The notes: a model not told the origin generated them from the letters alone. A stretch of 64,000 bases of DNA from Spirochaetota bacterium (GCA_018816345.1 JAHIWG010000110.1:1-64000); one strand, 5' to 3'. Positions 25,338 to 34,302 are shown, counted from the stretch's first letter. Made by a program: numbers and translations.

Positions 25338-25784
25338 CTATTCGCGGCATAGCGCGAACATGTATCCGTACATCCAGGCGCCCGTCTCTTCGCGCTTGTG
25401 CTTCCTGAGCACCATCCTCACGCGCGCCCCGGGAACCAGCTCGTCCTTCTCCGCGTCGACGAGCTCGGAGATCACCGTGATCCCGTCGTCGAGCCGTATA
25501 GTGCATATCAGGCGGGGCGCGGTCTCGCCGTAGCCCATGATCGGATAGCCCATGTTCTCGACCTGCACGACGTCGATGGTCCCGAGCCGCGAGCAGCGAT
25601 ACGGCTCGAGCTCCATACCCTTGCACTTGGGGCAATTGAGCTCGTCGCGCCGGGGGAACCAGAGCGACCCGCACGACTTGCAGCGGGAGCCCTGGAGGAG
25701 GTACCGCCCGAAGCGCTCGCGCCATGTCCGCATCGTGTTATAGCTCTCGAGCCTGGGCAGGATCTCCGGAAATTGATCGTTCAT
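25338..25784 (-). CDS. Zn-ribbon/OB-fold (DUF35) protein
   Basis: A 148-residue protein. A rubredoxin-like zinc ribbon (RCKSCGSLW and LNCPKCKGM, four Cys) is followed by an OB fold (about 75-135), the structure of DUF35/ChsH2 proteins. These are subunits of thiolases and acyltransferases: archaeal thiolase-HMG-CoA synthase complexes, PhlB of the Pseudomonas phloroglucinol acetyltransferase, and BbsA of benzylsuccinate degradation. Here it lies 14 bases after a thiolase gene, which lies 10 bases after an HMGS-like gene, exactly the set expected for such a complex. Confidence 0.9.
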   Translation of the reverse strand: MNDQFPEILPRLESYNTMRTWRERFGRYLLQGSRCKSCGSLWFPRRDELNCPKCKGMELEPYRCSRLGTIDVVQVENMGYPIMGYGETAPRLICTIRLDDGITVISELVDAEKDELVPGARVRMVLRKHKREETGAWMYGYMFALCRE

Positions 25785-25798
25785 TCTATACGCCCTCC

Positions 25799-26995
25799 CT
25801 AGCCGTTTTCCCGCTGCAGGATCGAGCACACTTCCATCGAGTGGTGCGAGCCGTAGGCCTGCGCCGCCGCCACGCGGGCGTTCGCGACCTGGCGCTCGCC
25901 GGCCTCCCCGAGGAGCTGCAGGTAGTTCTCGTAGATCTTCGAGCTGAAGTCGCCGCCGGCGCTCGAGTGTCCGTAGGAGATCGCCCCGCCGTCGGTATTG
26001 GTCGGGCAGCGCCCCCCGAGACCGGTGCCGCCTTCCATCGCGAATTTGCCGCCGGACCCGACGGGTATGATGCCCATGCCCTCCAGCGCCTCCATGCCCT
26101 CGAAGGGCGACAGGTCGTGGACCTGGGCTAGCTGTATATCGGACGGCGTCACGCACGCCCGGGCGAGGGTCTCCTCCGCCGCGAGCCTGAGTCCCGGCTG
26201 GGTAGCCGGGTCGGCGTCGGCGAAGGCCTCGTGGCCGGCGTAGTCGTAATGGTTCCCGAGGTACGGCGGGCGCGTCCGGTACGATACGTCGAGGAGGAGG
26301 CGCGGGAGCTTCCTCTCCTCGACGACCTCCTCGGAGACGAGGATCAGGCACGAGGCCAGGTTCCTCCCCGTCGCCGTGCGCAGCCTGTACCCGGCGGTGT
26401 CGTCGGCCATCAGCTCCTCGTCGCTCGGGTCGAGCTTGCGCAGGGCCGAGTCGTTGCGCCTGCCGTACCAGTAGCACTGCTTGGCCCAGGCCGCGGCCGC
26501 CTCCTCGCCGTACCCGAAGCGCTTCTTGTAGGATTCGCTCCGGAGCGCCCCGTAGTTCTCGTGCGAGAACCCGAGCATGTAGTCGTATTCCGTATAGTTG
26601 CCTATAGGCCCCATGGCGTCGCGGAAGTCGAAGTTATCGGGCTTCGAGATGCCCAGGACTATGCCCGCCTTGTAGCGGCCGCTGGCTATATAGTTCCAGA
26701 CCACGTCGGTGCATAGCCCGCCGCCGCAGCAGGCCTGCGAAATGGAGACGAATGGGCGGGGTATCATGCCTATGGCGTCGGCCGCCACGCAGCCCAGGGC
26801 GCCCTCGGTGATGGTCCTCTCGTTATACGATATCGCGCCTATGTCGACGTCCTTGACGGACAGGCCCGCGCGGTCGAGCGCGGCCTGCGCCGCCTGGGCT
26901 ATGAACTGGCGCCAGGTAAGGTGGCTAACGCTGCGCGCGGGCGGCGAGACCGCCGCGCTCGCGAGGTATACCTTCGGAAACGTTCTCTTCGTCAT
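25799..26995 (-). CDS. Thiolase-like acyltransferase (SCP-x type)
   Basis: A 398-residue thiolase-superfamily protein of the SCP-x/archaeal type. The nucleophile Cys lies in SQACCGGG (about residue 89), the His of the active site in AQVHDLSPFE, and the C-terminal GGAISYGHSSAGG segment carries the second His. All are retained, unlike in its HMGS-like neighbour. Members condense or cleave acyl-CoAs, or transfer acetyl groups (PhlC). The DUF35 partner suggests a hetero-complex. The missing C-terminal GxCxxGG Cys means ordinary degradative thiolase action is not assured. Confidence 0.88.
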   Translation of the reverse strand: MTKRTFPKVYLASAAVSPPARSVSHLTWRQFIAQAAQAALDRAGLSVKDVDIGAISYNERTITEGALGCVAADAIGMIPRPFVSISQACCGGGLCTDVVWNYIASGRYKAGIVLGISKPDNFDFRDAMGPIGNYTEYDYMLGFSHENYGALRSESYKKRFGYGEEAAAAWAKQCYWYGRRNDSALRKLDPSDEELMADDTAGYRLRTATGRNLASCLILVSEEVVEERKLPRLLLDVSYRTRPPYLGNHYDYAGHEAFADADPATQPGLRLAAEETLARACVTPSDIQLAQVHDLSPFEGMEALEGMGIIPVGSGGKFAMEGGTGLGGRCPTNTDGGAISYGHSSAGGDFSSKIYENYLQLLGEAGERQVANARVAAAQAYGSHHSMEVCSILQRENG

Positions 26996-27005
26996 TCCTG
27001 ACTCC

Positions 27006-28091
27006 CTATAGGTAATTGCTGACGAGGGTCGCCGGCCGCAGGTACTTGAACTCGTACTTGGACGCGTGCGCGTAGTCCACGAGCGTCTTGTCCTCTAGCT
27101 GGAAGCCCACGAGGCCCGACGAGGGCCTGCGCCCGTCCAACGCGGCCGTCGTCCTGAAGCAGAGCGCGTCGGAGCCGGCCCCATATCCGTAGGAGCACAC
27201 GAAGGCGCGCTGCCCCTCGTCGGCGTAATCGAGGAACTGGGCCAGCGGGATGAGCGCGCCGGCGGAGCCGCAGTCGCCTATGGACGACGTGAGCACGCTG
27301 TTCATGACGGTGACCACGTCGAAGCCGAGGGAGCCGCCTACCATCATGGGCTGGACGCCGGTCGCCTGCGGGAGCACTACCGCGTCGAAATCGGAGGCCG
27401 GGTCGAGCCCGAGCCGCTCGAGCAGGGCCTTGCCCGCGGGGACCGCGTGCTCGAGGAGGCCCCAGTTGGAGACGTAGCCGAGCCACCCTCCGCCCAGCTG
27501 GATATAGCGGTCGCCCTCTACCCGGTGGTAGTCGGACAGGTCGCTCGCCCAGGACCCGAAGCCCTCGAGCTCGGCGATGACGCCCTCCCTGCCGACGAGG
27601 CAGGCGAAGGCGCCGGCGGAGGCGCTGTACTCCATCTGCGTCCCCGGCGGGAAATGCCGGTTGAGCGTGTCGGCGCCTATGGCCAGCGCGTAGTCGGCGA
27701 AGCCGGCCTCCACGTAGGCGACGGCGCTGATGACGGCCGAGGTCCCCGACTTGCCGCCAAACTGCAGGTCGTAGGAGAACAGGTCGGGGCGCAGCCCCAG
27801 GGCGTCCTGCGCTACGGTCGCGGTCGCCTTCGTATCGAACGGGTTGGTGCAGGTGCCGAAGAACAGCGCGCCCACCGCGCCCCGGTCGATCCCGGACCGG
27901 TCCAGGGCCAGCTCGGCCGCGGCCACGCCCAGGGTCAGCGCGTCCTCGTTGGGCATCAGGACCGCCCGTTCGACGAAGCTCATCTTATCGAATATATCCG
28001 GCGTAACGTTCTCCCACACCTTCCATATCTCATGGACGTCGATGCGGTGCCGGGGTATCGCCGTGCCGTAGCTTACGATTCCGCTTTTCAA
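27006..28091 (-). CDS. HMG-CoA synthase-like protein lacking the catalytic Cys and His
   Basis: A 361-residue KAS-III/HMGS-fold protein. It follows archaeal-type HMG-CoA synthase along its length (GIVSYGTAIPRHRI at the start, VERAV with the Glu, and SYGYGAGSDA near the end). The nucleophilic Cys position (EFACKAG in active enzymes) is Gly113 (QFGGKSG). The catalytic His-Gln-Pro-Asn stretch is PQAT from Pro241, and the Asn motif reads GDCGS. It is therefore probably not an active HMG-CoA synthase but a structural or CoA-binding subunit for the adjacent thiolase/DUF35 pair. The start is TTG with GGAGG six bases upstream. Confidence 0.85.
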   Translation of the reverse strand: MKSGIVSYGTAIPRHRIDVHEIWKVWENVTPDIFDKMSFVERAVLMPNEDALTLGVAAAELALDRSGIDRGAVGALFFGTCTNPFDTKATATVAQDALGLRPDLFSYDLQFGGKSGTSAVISAVAYVEAGFADYALAIGADTLNRHFPPGTQMEYSASAGAFACLVGREGVIAELEGFGSWASDLSDYHRVEGDRYIQLGGGWLGYVSNWGLLEHAVPAGKALLERLGLDPASDFDAVVLPQATGVQPMMVGGSLGFDVVTVMNSVLTSSIGDCGSAGALIPLAQFLDYADEGQRAFVCSYGYGAGSDALCFRTTAALDGRRPSSGLVGFQLEDKTLVDYAHASKYEFKYLRPATLVSNYL

Positions 28092-28111
28092 GGTGCGCCT
28101 CCGTGGCCTGG

Positions 28112-28441
28112 TTATTTCTTGGGGATTATCCAGAGGGAGCTGAAGGCGATTCCCTCCGTCATCGGGCCGGTGAACTTGAGCTGGCCGGAGCGGACGAGGC
28201 TCATCACGGGCTCGGCCCCGCTGAAGTACTTGACGAACGCCTCGTCGGAGACCGTCATGACGAAGCGCGGCTTCTCGGCCTTGCCTTCCACTACCCGCAG
28301 TTCCTGGTTCTTGACGTCCAGGTACCACTGCCCGCCGCCCTCGCCGGAGATGTCCAGCTGGATGATCCTCGTGTAGCCCTTCGCCTTCTTAGGGTTGAAG
28401 AGGGACGGGAGCGTCGCGATCGTTTCCTTTACCGTTGCCAT
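28112..28441 (-). CDS. SCP-2 sterol-transfer-type lipid-binding protein
   Basis: A 109-residue single-domain protein of the SCP-2 family, which binds acyl-CoAs, sterols or other lipids in a hydrophobic tunnel. The family pattern is visible: YLDVKNQELRVVEG, FVMTVSDEAFVKYFSG and a final LVRSGQLKFTG. It sits between an SDR and the HMGS-like gene, so it probably carries the hydrophobic CoA-linked substrate of the pathway. The ATG at 28441 is chosen over 28453 because GGAGG lies at the right distance. Confidence 0.9.
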   Translation of the reverse strand: MATVKETIATLPSLFNPKKAKGYTRIIQLDISGEGGGQWYLDVKNQELRVVEGKAEKPRFVMTVSDEAFVKYFSGAEPVMSLVRSGQLKFTGPMTEGIAFSSLWIIPKK

Positions 28442-28468
28442 AGTTTCCTCCATTCGCTAGGTGAGTCT

Positions 28469-29224
28469 TTACGCGGTCGCTATCTGGCCGCCGTCTACGA
28501 AGAGCGTCGCGCCGGTTATGAATTTCGCCTCGTCGGTGGCGAGGAACAGCACCGCCCCGGCGATGTCCTCGGGCTCGCCGAGCCTGCCCAAGGGGATCTT
28601 GCCGATGAACCACTTCTCCCGCTCCGGGTCGGCGAACAGGTCCCTCGTCATGCCCGTCCGTATCATGCCCGGCCCGACGGCGTTGACGTTGATGCCGTAC
28701 GGCGCCAGGTCGAGGGCCATGCCCTGGGTGAGCATCTTGAGGGCGCCCTTGCTGGCGTTGTACGACGACTGGCCGCGGCCGGCGATCACCGACATGATCG
28801 ACGTGATATTGATGATCTTCCCGTACATCTTCTCGGTCATGACCGACAGCACGGCCTTGGAGCAGCGGAACGCCCCGACGCAGCCTATATCGAGGGCCTT
28901 CACTATCTCGTCCTCCTGGGCCACGATGAAGGGCGCGAAGGGGTTGTAGCCCGGGTTGTTAACGAGGATATCTACCGTCCCGAAGGACGCGACGCATAGG
29001 TCGGCCATCGCGTCGCACTCGTCGGTGACCGACACGTCGCAGTGGACGGTCTTGACCTCGCCGCCTAGCTCCCTGACCATCCTCGCGGTCTCCTCGAGGC
29101 CCTCCATGTTGACGTCGCTGATGACCTGCCTAGCGCCCTCCCTCGCGAACATGACGGCGATGCCCCGCCCGATGCCCGAGGCCGCGCCGGTCACGATGGC
29201 GGCCTTGTCCTGCAATCTTCCCAT
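28469..29224 (-). CDS. Short-chain dehydrogenase/reductase (SDR)
   Basis: A 251-residue classical SDR. The NAD(P) motif TGAASGIGRG (residues 12-21), an NNPG segment, the catalytic YNASK and the C-terminal FVDGGQIA are all present. Asp in the VISDVNM strand after the cofactor loop favours NAD. Such enzymes oxidise or reduce a hydroxyl/keto group; FabG- or BbsCD-like acyl-CoA steps fit the neighbours. Gaps to the next genes are short (27 and 73 bases). The substrate cannot be read from sequence. Confidence 0.9.
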   Translation of the reverse strand: MGRLQDKAAIVTGAASGIGRGIAVMFAREGARQVISDVNMEGLEETARMVRELGGEVKTVHCDVSVTDECDAMADLCVASFGTVDILVNNPGYNPFAPFIVAQEDEIVKALDIGCVGAFRCSKAVLSVMTEKMYGKIINITSIMSVIAGRGQSSYNASKGALKMLTQGMALDLAPYGINVNAVGPGMIRTGMTRDLFADPEREKWFIGKIPLGRLGEPEDIAGAVLFLATDEAKFITGATLFVDGGQIATA

Positions 29225-29297
29225 TCCTCTTCCTCCTTTATCACTCGATTAGCCCCTACGATCCCTCGGCTACCTTCGCGCGCCTTGGACGCCCGCG

Positions 29298-30389
29298 TCA
29301 GGAATAGAAGACCCTGTCCTGGGCCTCCATGAAGCGCTCCATGTCGTCGGCCGGGCGTATCTCCGTCTCGAAGAGGCACGACTCGCCGCCGAGGCCGAGG
29401 GCGCGGACCATGTTAGTGCTGGGGTGCTTGTCGGGCGGCGTAAACAGCGACGCGGTCTTCCTCGCGTGCTCGTGGCAGTACACGCAGACGCCCAGGCCGA
29501 GCTCGGAGAGCGGTATACCGCTCTCGGCCGAGACGACCTCGAATATCCCCCGCTCCTCGCAGTTGAAGAACTCGGTGAAGCGCCACGAGGGATCGACGTC
29601 CTCCTTCCCGGCCGCGGCGTTCCGCTCGGTCGTGACCAGGTCCTGGTCGGCGAACATGCCGTAGCGGCCGAGCTGGCGCAGCGCCATCCCGTCGATGCCG
29701 GCCTTGGGGTACATGTCGGCGAAAAAAAGCTTCGTGACGCGCCAGCCGAATTCCTCGCCCGAGGCGTCGACGATGCGCTTCAGGCGCTCGAAGCCGCGGC
29801 GCTCTATGAGCAGCCTCGAGAGGACGCCCTGCCGTATGAGGCCGTAGTCGTAGGCGACCACGCCGCGCAGGCAGAACGTGAACCAGTCCCTAAGCAGGGC
29901 GTCGTCGAAGCGCCCCTCGGCCAGGGCCGCGTCGGAGCGGGCGCAGAGATCCTGATAGAGCGGGATCCAGCCCTCGCCCAGCCTCGCCGTCTCGTAGCTC
30001 TCCGCGTACGGCGCGAAGGCCTCGTACGGCAGGAGCGAGCCGTCGGCCAGGAGCTCGGCGACGTCGGCCAGGAACATGCGGTAGTATCGCTCGACGCCGT
30101 CGCGGTACTCCGCCTCGCCTACCGCCTCCGGCCACTCGCAGTACTCGTACAGCACGTCGAAGCGAAGGTTCATCTCGCCCTCGACCGCGCGCCAATAGGC
30201 CCCGGCTATCTTGAGCCCCGGGAAGACATCCCGGGGATCCCTCATGTCGCCGTTGACGAGCAGGTCGAGCTCGGCCTTGGCCCCCTCGGCGTCGCCCTTC
30301 GCGTACAGCGAGTCGGCGGCGGCGGCGTAGCCCTTGGCCCTCGCGAAGGTGATAGCCCATTTGTGGGAATGCTTGAGCGGGAAATTCAT
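29298..30389 (-). CDS. Unknown cytoplasmic protein leading the acyl-CoA cluster
   Basis: A 363-residue soluble protein I do not recognise. It starts at ATG 30389 after AGGAGGAGG, with no signal peptide or membrane helix. The N-terminal two thirds is helical and rich in acidic and aromatic residues. The last 100 residues hold several Cys (EFFNCEERG, VCVYCHEH, GGESCLFE). The closing GGESCLFE-type pattern loosely recalls the ATC-hydrolase/4-vinyl-reductase-like folds, in which such Cys bind metal or substrate. As first gene of the run it may supply or hydrolyse the pathway substrate, but that is a guess. Confidence 0.5.
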   Translation of the reverse strand: MNFPLKHSHKWAITFARAKGYAAAADSLYAKGDAEGAKAELDLLVNGDMRDPRDVFPGLKIAGAYWRAVEGEMNLRFDVLYEYCEWPEAVGEAEYRDGVERYYRMFLADVAELLADGSLLPYEAFAPYAESYETARLGEGWIPLYQDLCARSDAALAEGRFDDALLRDWFTFCLRGVVAYDYGLIRQGVLSRLLIERRGFERLKRIVDASGEEFGWRVTKLFFADMYPKAGIDGMALRQLGRYGMFADQDLVTTERNAAAGKEDVDPSWRFTEFFNCEERGIFEVVSAESGIPLSELGLGVCVYCHEHARKTASLFTPPDKHPSTNMVRALGLGGESCLFETEIRPADDMERFMEAQDRVFYS

Positions 30390-30541
30390 GAGCGCCTCCT
30401 CCTGTCTATCCGCGACAGAGGATACGCCCGGCAAGGGAGGGCGCGCATCGACAGTACTGCGTATTCGGCATGGGGAGGATTACCCGTTTTACCGGGCGGC
30501 GGGATGGGGAGAAATGCGTAGGGCCGCGACTTGCCTCGACG

Positions 30542-30572
30542 GGCCGCGACGGGCCGGGCCTAGGTCGCGGCC
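30542..30572 (-). terminator. Hairpin at the end of the response-regulator gene
   Basis: GGCCGCGAC and GTCGCGGCC form a perfect 9-bp stem with a 13-base loop, touching the stop codon of the regulator gene. There is no T tract, so termination is uncertain. The remaining intergenic DNA to 30389 shows only a weak promoter-like pair. Confidence 0.4.
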
Positions 30573-31222
30573 TAGCCCGAGCTCTCGCCCTGGCCTATCG
30601 CGTAGAGCGCGGCCTGAGTCCTGTTAGCCAGGTGCAGCTTGAGGAGGATGTTGCTGACGTGCTTGCCGGTGGTCTTCGGGCTGATGAAGAGGCGGTCCGA
30701 TATCTCCTGGTTGCTCAGGCCCTGGGCCAGCACGCCGAGCACCTCCAGCTCGCGCTCGGTGAGGGCGTCGGGCCCGCCCTTGGCGGGCGCCTTGTCCCTG
30801 TTGAGCTCGCCAATGACCTTGAGGGCTATGCGCGGGTGCAGGGAAGACTCCCCCGCGTATACGTTCCTGATGGCGCTCAATAGCTCCTCCGGCGAGGCGT
30901 CCTTGAGGAGGTATCCGAGGGCGCCGGCCTTTATGGCGGCGAAGACCTTGTCGTCGTCCGAGAAGCTCGTCAGCACGAGTATGCGGGCCTCGGGGCGGAG
31001 CCCGTGGATCTCCCCTATGGCCTGTATGCCGTCCTTCTTCGGCATCACGAGGTCGATGAGCACCACGTCGGGCGCGGTCTCCACGACCCGGTCTACGGCC
31101 TCGGCCCCGTTAGCCGCCTCCCCGACGACCCTCATGTCGTCCACGGAACCTATGAGGTCGACGAGGCCCTTCCTGACTATAGGATGGTCGTCCGCGACGA
31201 CGAGGCGTATCTGCGTACTCAT
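30572..31222 (-). CDS. NarL/LuxR-type response regulator
   Basis: A 216-residue regulator: receiver domain with phospho-acceptor D57 (VVLIDLVMPKKDG), Lys in LLKDASPEE, and a LuxR helix-turn-helix at the C-terminus (LTERELEVLGVLAQGLSNQEI, then TTGKHVSNIL). It overlaps its kinase gene by 4 bases (ATGA), which fixes the pair. As last gene of the operon with two sugar-kinase-like genes it may control that operon or related uptake genes, but no binding site could be assigned. Confidence 0.93.
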   Translation of the reverse strand: MSTQIRLVVADDHPIVRKGLVDLIGSVDDMRVVGEAANGAEAVDRVVETAPDVVLIDLVMPKKDGIQAIGEIHGLRPEARILVLTSFSDDDKVFAAIKAGALGYLLKDASPEELLSAIRNVYAGESSLHPRIALKVIGELNRDKAPAKGGPDALTERELEVLGVLAQGLSNQEISDRLFISPKTTGKHVSNILLKLHLANRTQAALYAIGQGESSG

Positions 31223-33387
31223 GATGCTTCCTCCCCGGAGAACGGGATCGACGCCAGCACGCGCGTCCCCCCGTCCTTGGCCGAATCTATCTCGAGGGTC
31301 CCGCCGAAGCGCTCTATCCTCTGCCTTATGTTGCTGAGCCCGTAGCCGTGCGCCTCGGCGGCGTCCGCGGCGTCGAAGCCGGCCCCGTCGTCCTCGATGA
31401 GCAGCCGGAGCGAGTCGCCGTCGGTCGAGAGGGACAGGGAGACCTCCGACGCGTTGGCGTGCTTGAGCGTGTTATTGAGCGCCTCCTGCGAGACCCAATA
31501 GAGGAGCTCCTCCACGCGGCCGGAGAAGCGCACCCGCGGCACCGACAGCCTGGCTCGGATGCCGAGCCGCTTCTCCACGGTATCGAGCCGGCGGGCGACC
31601 GCCCCCGCGAACCCGTCCTGCTCGAGCGCGAGCGGCATGAGCCCGTAGACGAGCAGCCGCATCTCCTTGAGCGCCTGCCTCGATATGTCGCCGATGGTCT
31701 CCAGGCGCTCGACGGTATTCCCGAAGTCGTTCCTGCGGGCGTAGTTGAGCCCGGTCTGGGCGAAGAGCGCCATGCTGTAGAGGAGCTGCGTGACCGAGTC
31801 GTGCAGCTCGCCGGCGAGGCGCTCGCGTTCCTCCACGACAGCCGTCCGCTCGGTCTTCTTCCATAGCTTGATGACCTCGACGGTCAGCCCCATCTGGGTG
31901 CCGACGGAGCTGAGCAGGGCGCGCTGCTCCGGGGAGAAGGGAGTCCCGGGCTCGCGCATCGCGCAGAGGACCCCGGCGACGCGCCCGCGCGCGCGGAGCG
32001 GCACGGCCATCATGGGAGCGGGTCCGCCGGGGCCGTCCCCCGCTCCCGGCGCCGCCGGGCGGCCCGGGCCCTCGGCGTCGCCGGGCAGGATGAGGCTCGA
32101 GCCGGAGCTGAGCACCCACGATATGTGCCCGTCGAGGACCGATGACGGGATGGAGCTCGCCCACGCCGACGTTCCCGTGGCCTTCTGTATGGCCAGCTCG
32201 GGGCGCTCCTCGCGCTCTCCCAGCAGGTAGATGGCTCCCCGGGTAGCGCCTACGGCCGAGAGGATAATGTCCAGCGAGCGGTCGAGCGTGCGCTCGAGCT
32301 CGGTGGACTCGGTGGCCGTCTCCATGAGCCGGTACAGGACGTCCAGGTGCCGGCTCCTGTCCTCCACGCTCTCCTCGAGGAAGCGCATCAGGTTCGCCTT
32401 CTCTATGGCCACCTTGAGCTGCCCCGCTATGGTCATAAGGAGGCGCCTATCGGCCTCCGAGAAGCCGTCGCCCCGGCGGCTCTCGGCTAGGATGATGCCG
32501 ATGACGGCGTCCCCCGACTTAATGGGCACGCATACCGACGAGTGGGAGCCGTGCGCGCTCGAGCGAGGCATCGCCTCGCGGGCCAGGTCGTCCACGATGA
32601 AGCCCTCGGCGCCCTCGCCTATGAGGCCGAGGAATTTATTGACGTGCGACTCGGGCATGTCGAAGGTTACCGAGGCCGGGAATTTCTCTACGGAGCCGCC
32701 CCTGGACAGGAATATGCCGCACGAGTCGATGTCGAGGGCCTTCGCTATCATCGACGCCACCGACGAGAAGGAACCCACGTAGTCGCCCCACTCGTCGCCC
32801 ATCGTCGCGATGCCGTTGAGAATGGTGAGCTCCTCGAGGTTCTTCCGTATCTCGCCCTCGGCCCGCTTCCTGTCGGAGATGTCGCGGACTATGCCCCCCG
32901 ATACGGTGGCCGACTCCAGGCGGACGCGGAACAGGATTATCTCGATGAAGCGCCTGACGCCGTCCGAGCATTCGATGACGTTCTCCACCGAAAGCTTGTG
33001 CCGCGTCATAGTGCCGGTACGCATGAAGCCCTCGTACCCCTGCCTGATGCGCTCGAGCATACCCTGGTTGCGCACCTCGGGCCGCATGAGGCCGAACATC
33101 ACCTCGAACATGTTGCGGCCCATCGTGCCCGCCCTGTCGAGCGCCGTGATCGCCTCCATGCTCTTGTTCCACTCGAAGATCCGGCCCTGGAAGTCCATGA
33201 GGAAGATGCCGTTGGGAGACTGCTCCACGACGCTCCTGAACAGCTCCTCGTTCACCCGGAGCTGGCCGACGGTCTCCTCGGTGGGCATATCGGCGACGCG
33301 GCGACGCAGCGAGGCGAGTTCCTCGACGAGCTCCTCGCGCGACATGGAATCGAGGCCTTCCCTGCACGGCTCGACCGGGCGTCCCAT
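31219..33387 (-). CDS. Soluble PAS-GAF-GAF histidine kinase
   Basis: A 722-residue cytoplasmic kinase with no membrane helix. An N-terminal coiled coil (about 15-45) is followed by a PAS domain (about 48-170; SPNGIFLMD, WNKSMEAI). Two GAF domains lie at about 185-340 and 355-510. The HisKA_3 helix carries the phospho-His in GELHDSVTQ and the HATPase has EALNNTLKHA, EDDGAGFD and YGLSNIRQR. It senses an internal signal through PAS/GAF ligands and phosphorylates the overlapping regulator. The ATG at 33387 is 3 bases after the sugar-kinase stop; ATG 33345 is an alternative start. Confidence 0.92.
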   Translation of the reverse strand: MGRPVEPCREGLDSMSREELVEELASLRRRVADMPTEETVGQLRVNEELFRSVVEQSPNGIFLMDFQGRIFEWNKSMEAITALDRAGTMGRNMFEVMFGLMRPEVRNQGMLERIRQGYEGFMRTGTMTRHKLSVENVIECSDGVRRFIEIILFRVRLESATVSGGIVRDISDRKRAEGEIRKNLEELTILNGIATMGDEWGDYVGSFSSVASMIAKALDIDSCGIFLSRGGSVEKFPASVTFDMPESHVNKFLGLIGEGAEGFIVDDLAREAMPRSSAHGSHSSVCVPIKSGDAVIGIILAESRRGDGFSEADRRLLMTIAGQLKVAIEKANLMRFLEESVEDRSRHLDVLYRLMETATESTELERTLDRSLDIILSAVGATRGAIYLLGEREERPELAIQKATGTSAWASSIPSSVLDGHISWVLSSGSSLILPGDAEGPGRPAAPGAGDGPGGPAPMMAVPLRARGRVAGVLCAMREPGTPFSPEQRALLSSVGTQMGLTVEVIKLWKKTERTAVVEERERLAGELHDSVTQLLYSMALFAQTGLNYARRNDFGNTVERLETIGDISRQALKEMRLLVYGLMPLALEQDGFAGAVARRLDTVEKRLGIRARLSVPRVRFSGRVEELLYWVSQEALNNTLKHANASEVSLSLSTDGDSLRLLIEDDGAGFDAADAAEAHGYGLSNIRQRIERFGGTLEIDSAKDGGTRVLASIPFSGEEAS

Positions 33388-33390
33388 GCG

Positions 33391-34302
33391 CTAGGCCCCG
33401 TGCGCCCCGTGCGCCCGGACGTCCCCGTAGGCCCCGACGCCCCCGTACGCCTCGTCCGGCAGGGGACGGAGCCAGGCGGTGGCCCGGGCGCCCGCCGCCT
33501 TGCCCGCGCCGATCGACTCGGCGAGTCCCGCGCCGCCCCGCCTGGACGCGAGGAAGGCGGCTATGAACGCGTCGCCGCAGCCCACGGTCGTGCCCGCTAC
33601 CGGCACGGCCTCGACCGGCGACCACGACTCGCGGCCCGACGCCCCGTCGAGCGCGAGCACGCCGCGCGAGCCCATGGTAACGACGACGAGCCTGCCCAGG
33701 TCGAAGGCGACCCGCCTGATCTCCGAGACCGCCGCGTCGCCGGGCCCGCCCGGCCAGCCTACGAAGCCTACGTCGAGGCGGCCCATGGTCTCCCGGAAGC
33801 GCGAGCCGTCGTAGTGCCTGAAATCCAGGAAGTCGCCGCTCGACTCGAGCCCGGAAAGCCGGCCCGAGTCGCCGAGCCTGTGGACCTCCCGTACGACGGG
33901 GTCGACGAGCACCGCGTGCAGGCGCCCGGCCCCGGACAGCCACGCCTCCTCGGAGGCGGTCAGGCGGAAATCGGCCCAGACGCCGGGCGCGAAGTTATCC
34001 ATCCACGGCTGCCTATCCTCGCGCGTCGTTATGTCTATCGACGCCGAAGGGCCGGCCCCGACGATGGAATCCGCCGCGTAGCCGATGCCGTGCCTGTCGA
34101 GGAAGCCCAGGAACAGGTCGGGACGATCGTCTCCTATCCTCGTGAGGAGCCTGAACGGGAGGCCGGCCCGCGACCAGTGCCAGGCCACGTTCAGGGCTCC
34201 GCCGCCGGGCAGGTCGAGCCCTTCCGCCTTATACCGGTCGAGGCTGACCGGGCCGAGCAGGGCGGTTTCGATAGGCCGGCCCGGGGCGCGCGCGCTCGTC
34301 AC
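33391..34302 (-). CDS. PfkB-family carbohydrate kinase, copy 1
   Basis: A 303-residue ribokinase-like kinase. The substrate-binding LPGGGALNVA (about residue 25), GDD after LLTRI, the ASIDIT segment and the phosphate/anion-hole and catalytic Asp motif VGCGDAF (about 250) are all visible. The substrate is unknown; ribokinase-fold enzymes act on sugars, nucleosides or vitamins. It is a clear paralogue of the kinase at 35045-35938, with long matching stretches such as ESSGDFLD and VREVHRLG. The start is GTG, overlapping the upstream stop by 4 bases (GTGA). Confidence 0.9.
   Translation of the reverse strand: MTSARAPGRPIETALLGPVSLDRYKAEGLDLPGGGALNVAWHWSRAGLPFRLLTRIGDDRPDLFLGFLDRHGIGYAADSIVGAGPSASIDITTREDRQPWMDNFAPGVWADFRLTASEEAWLSGAGRLHAVLVDPVVREVHRLGDSGRLSGLESSGDFLDFRHYDGSRFRETMGRLDVGFVGWPGGPGDAAVSEIRRVAFDLGRLVVVTMGSRGVLALDGASGRESWSPVEAVPVAGTTVGCGDAFIAAFLASRRGGAGLAESIGAGKAAGARATAWLRPLPDEAYGGVGAYGDVRAHGAHGA

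Noticed and set aside
25327..25725. Upstream extension of the MFS gene
   Set aside because: It overlaps the DUF35 gene in another frame and reads as Arg/Ala-rich noise. The ATG at 25326 has a good ribosome site.
28092..28328. Extension of the HMGS-like gene upstream
   Set aside because: It would overlap the SCP-2 gene; TTG 28091 has GGAGG at the right distance and matches the family N-terminus.
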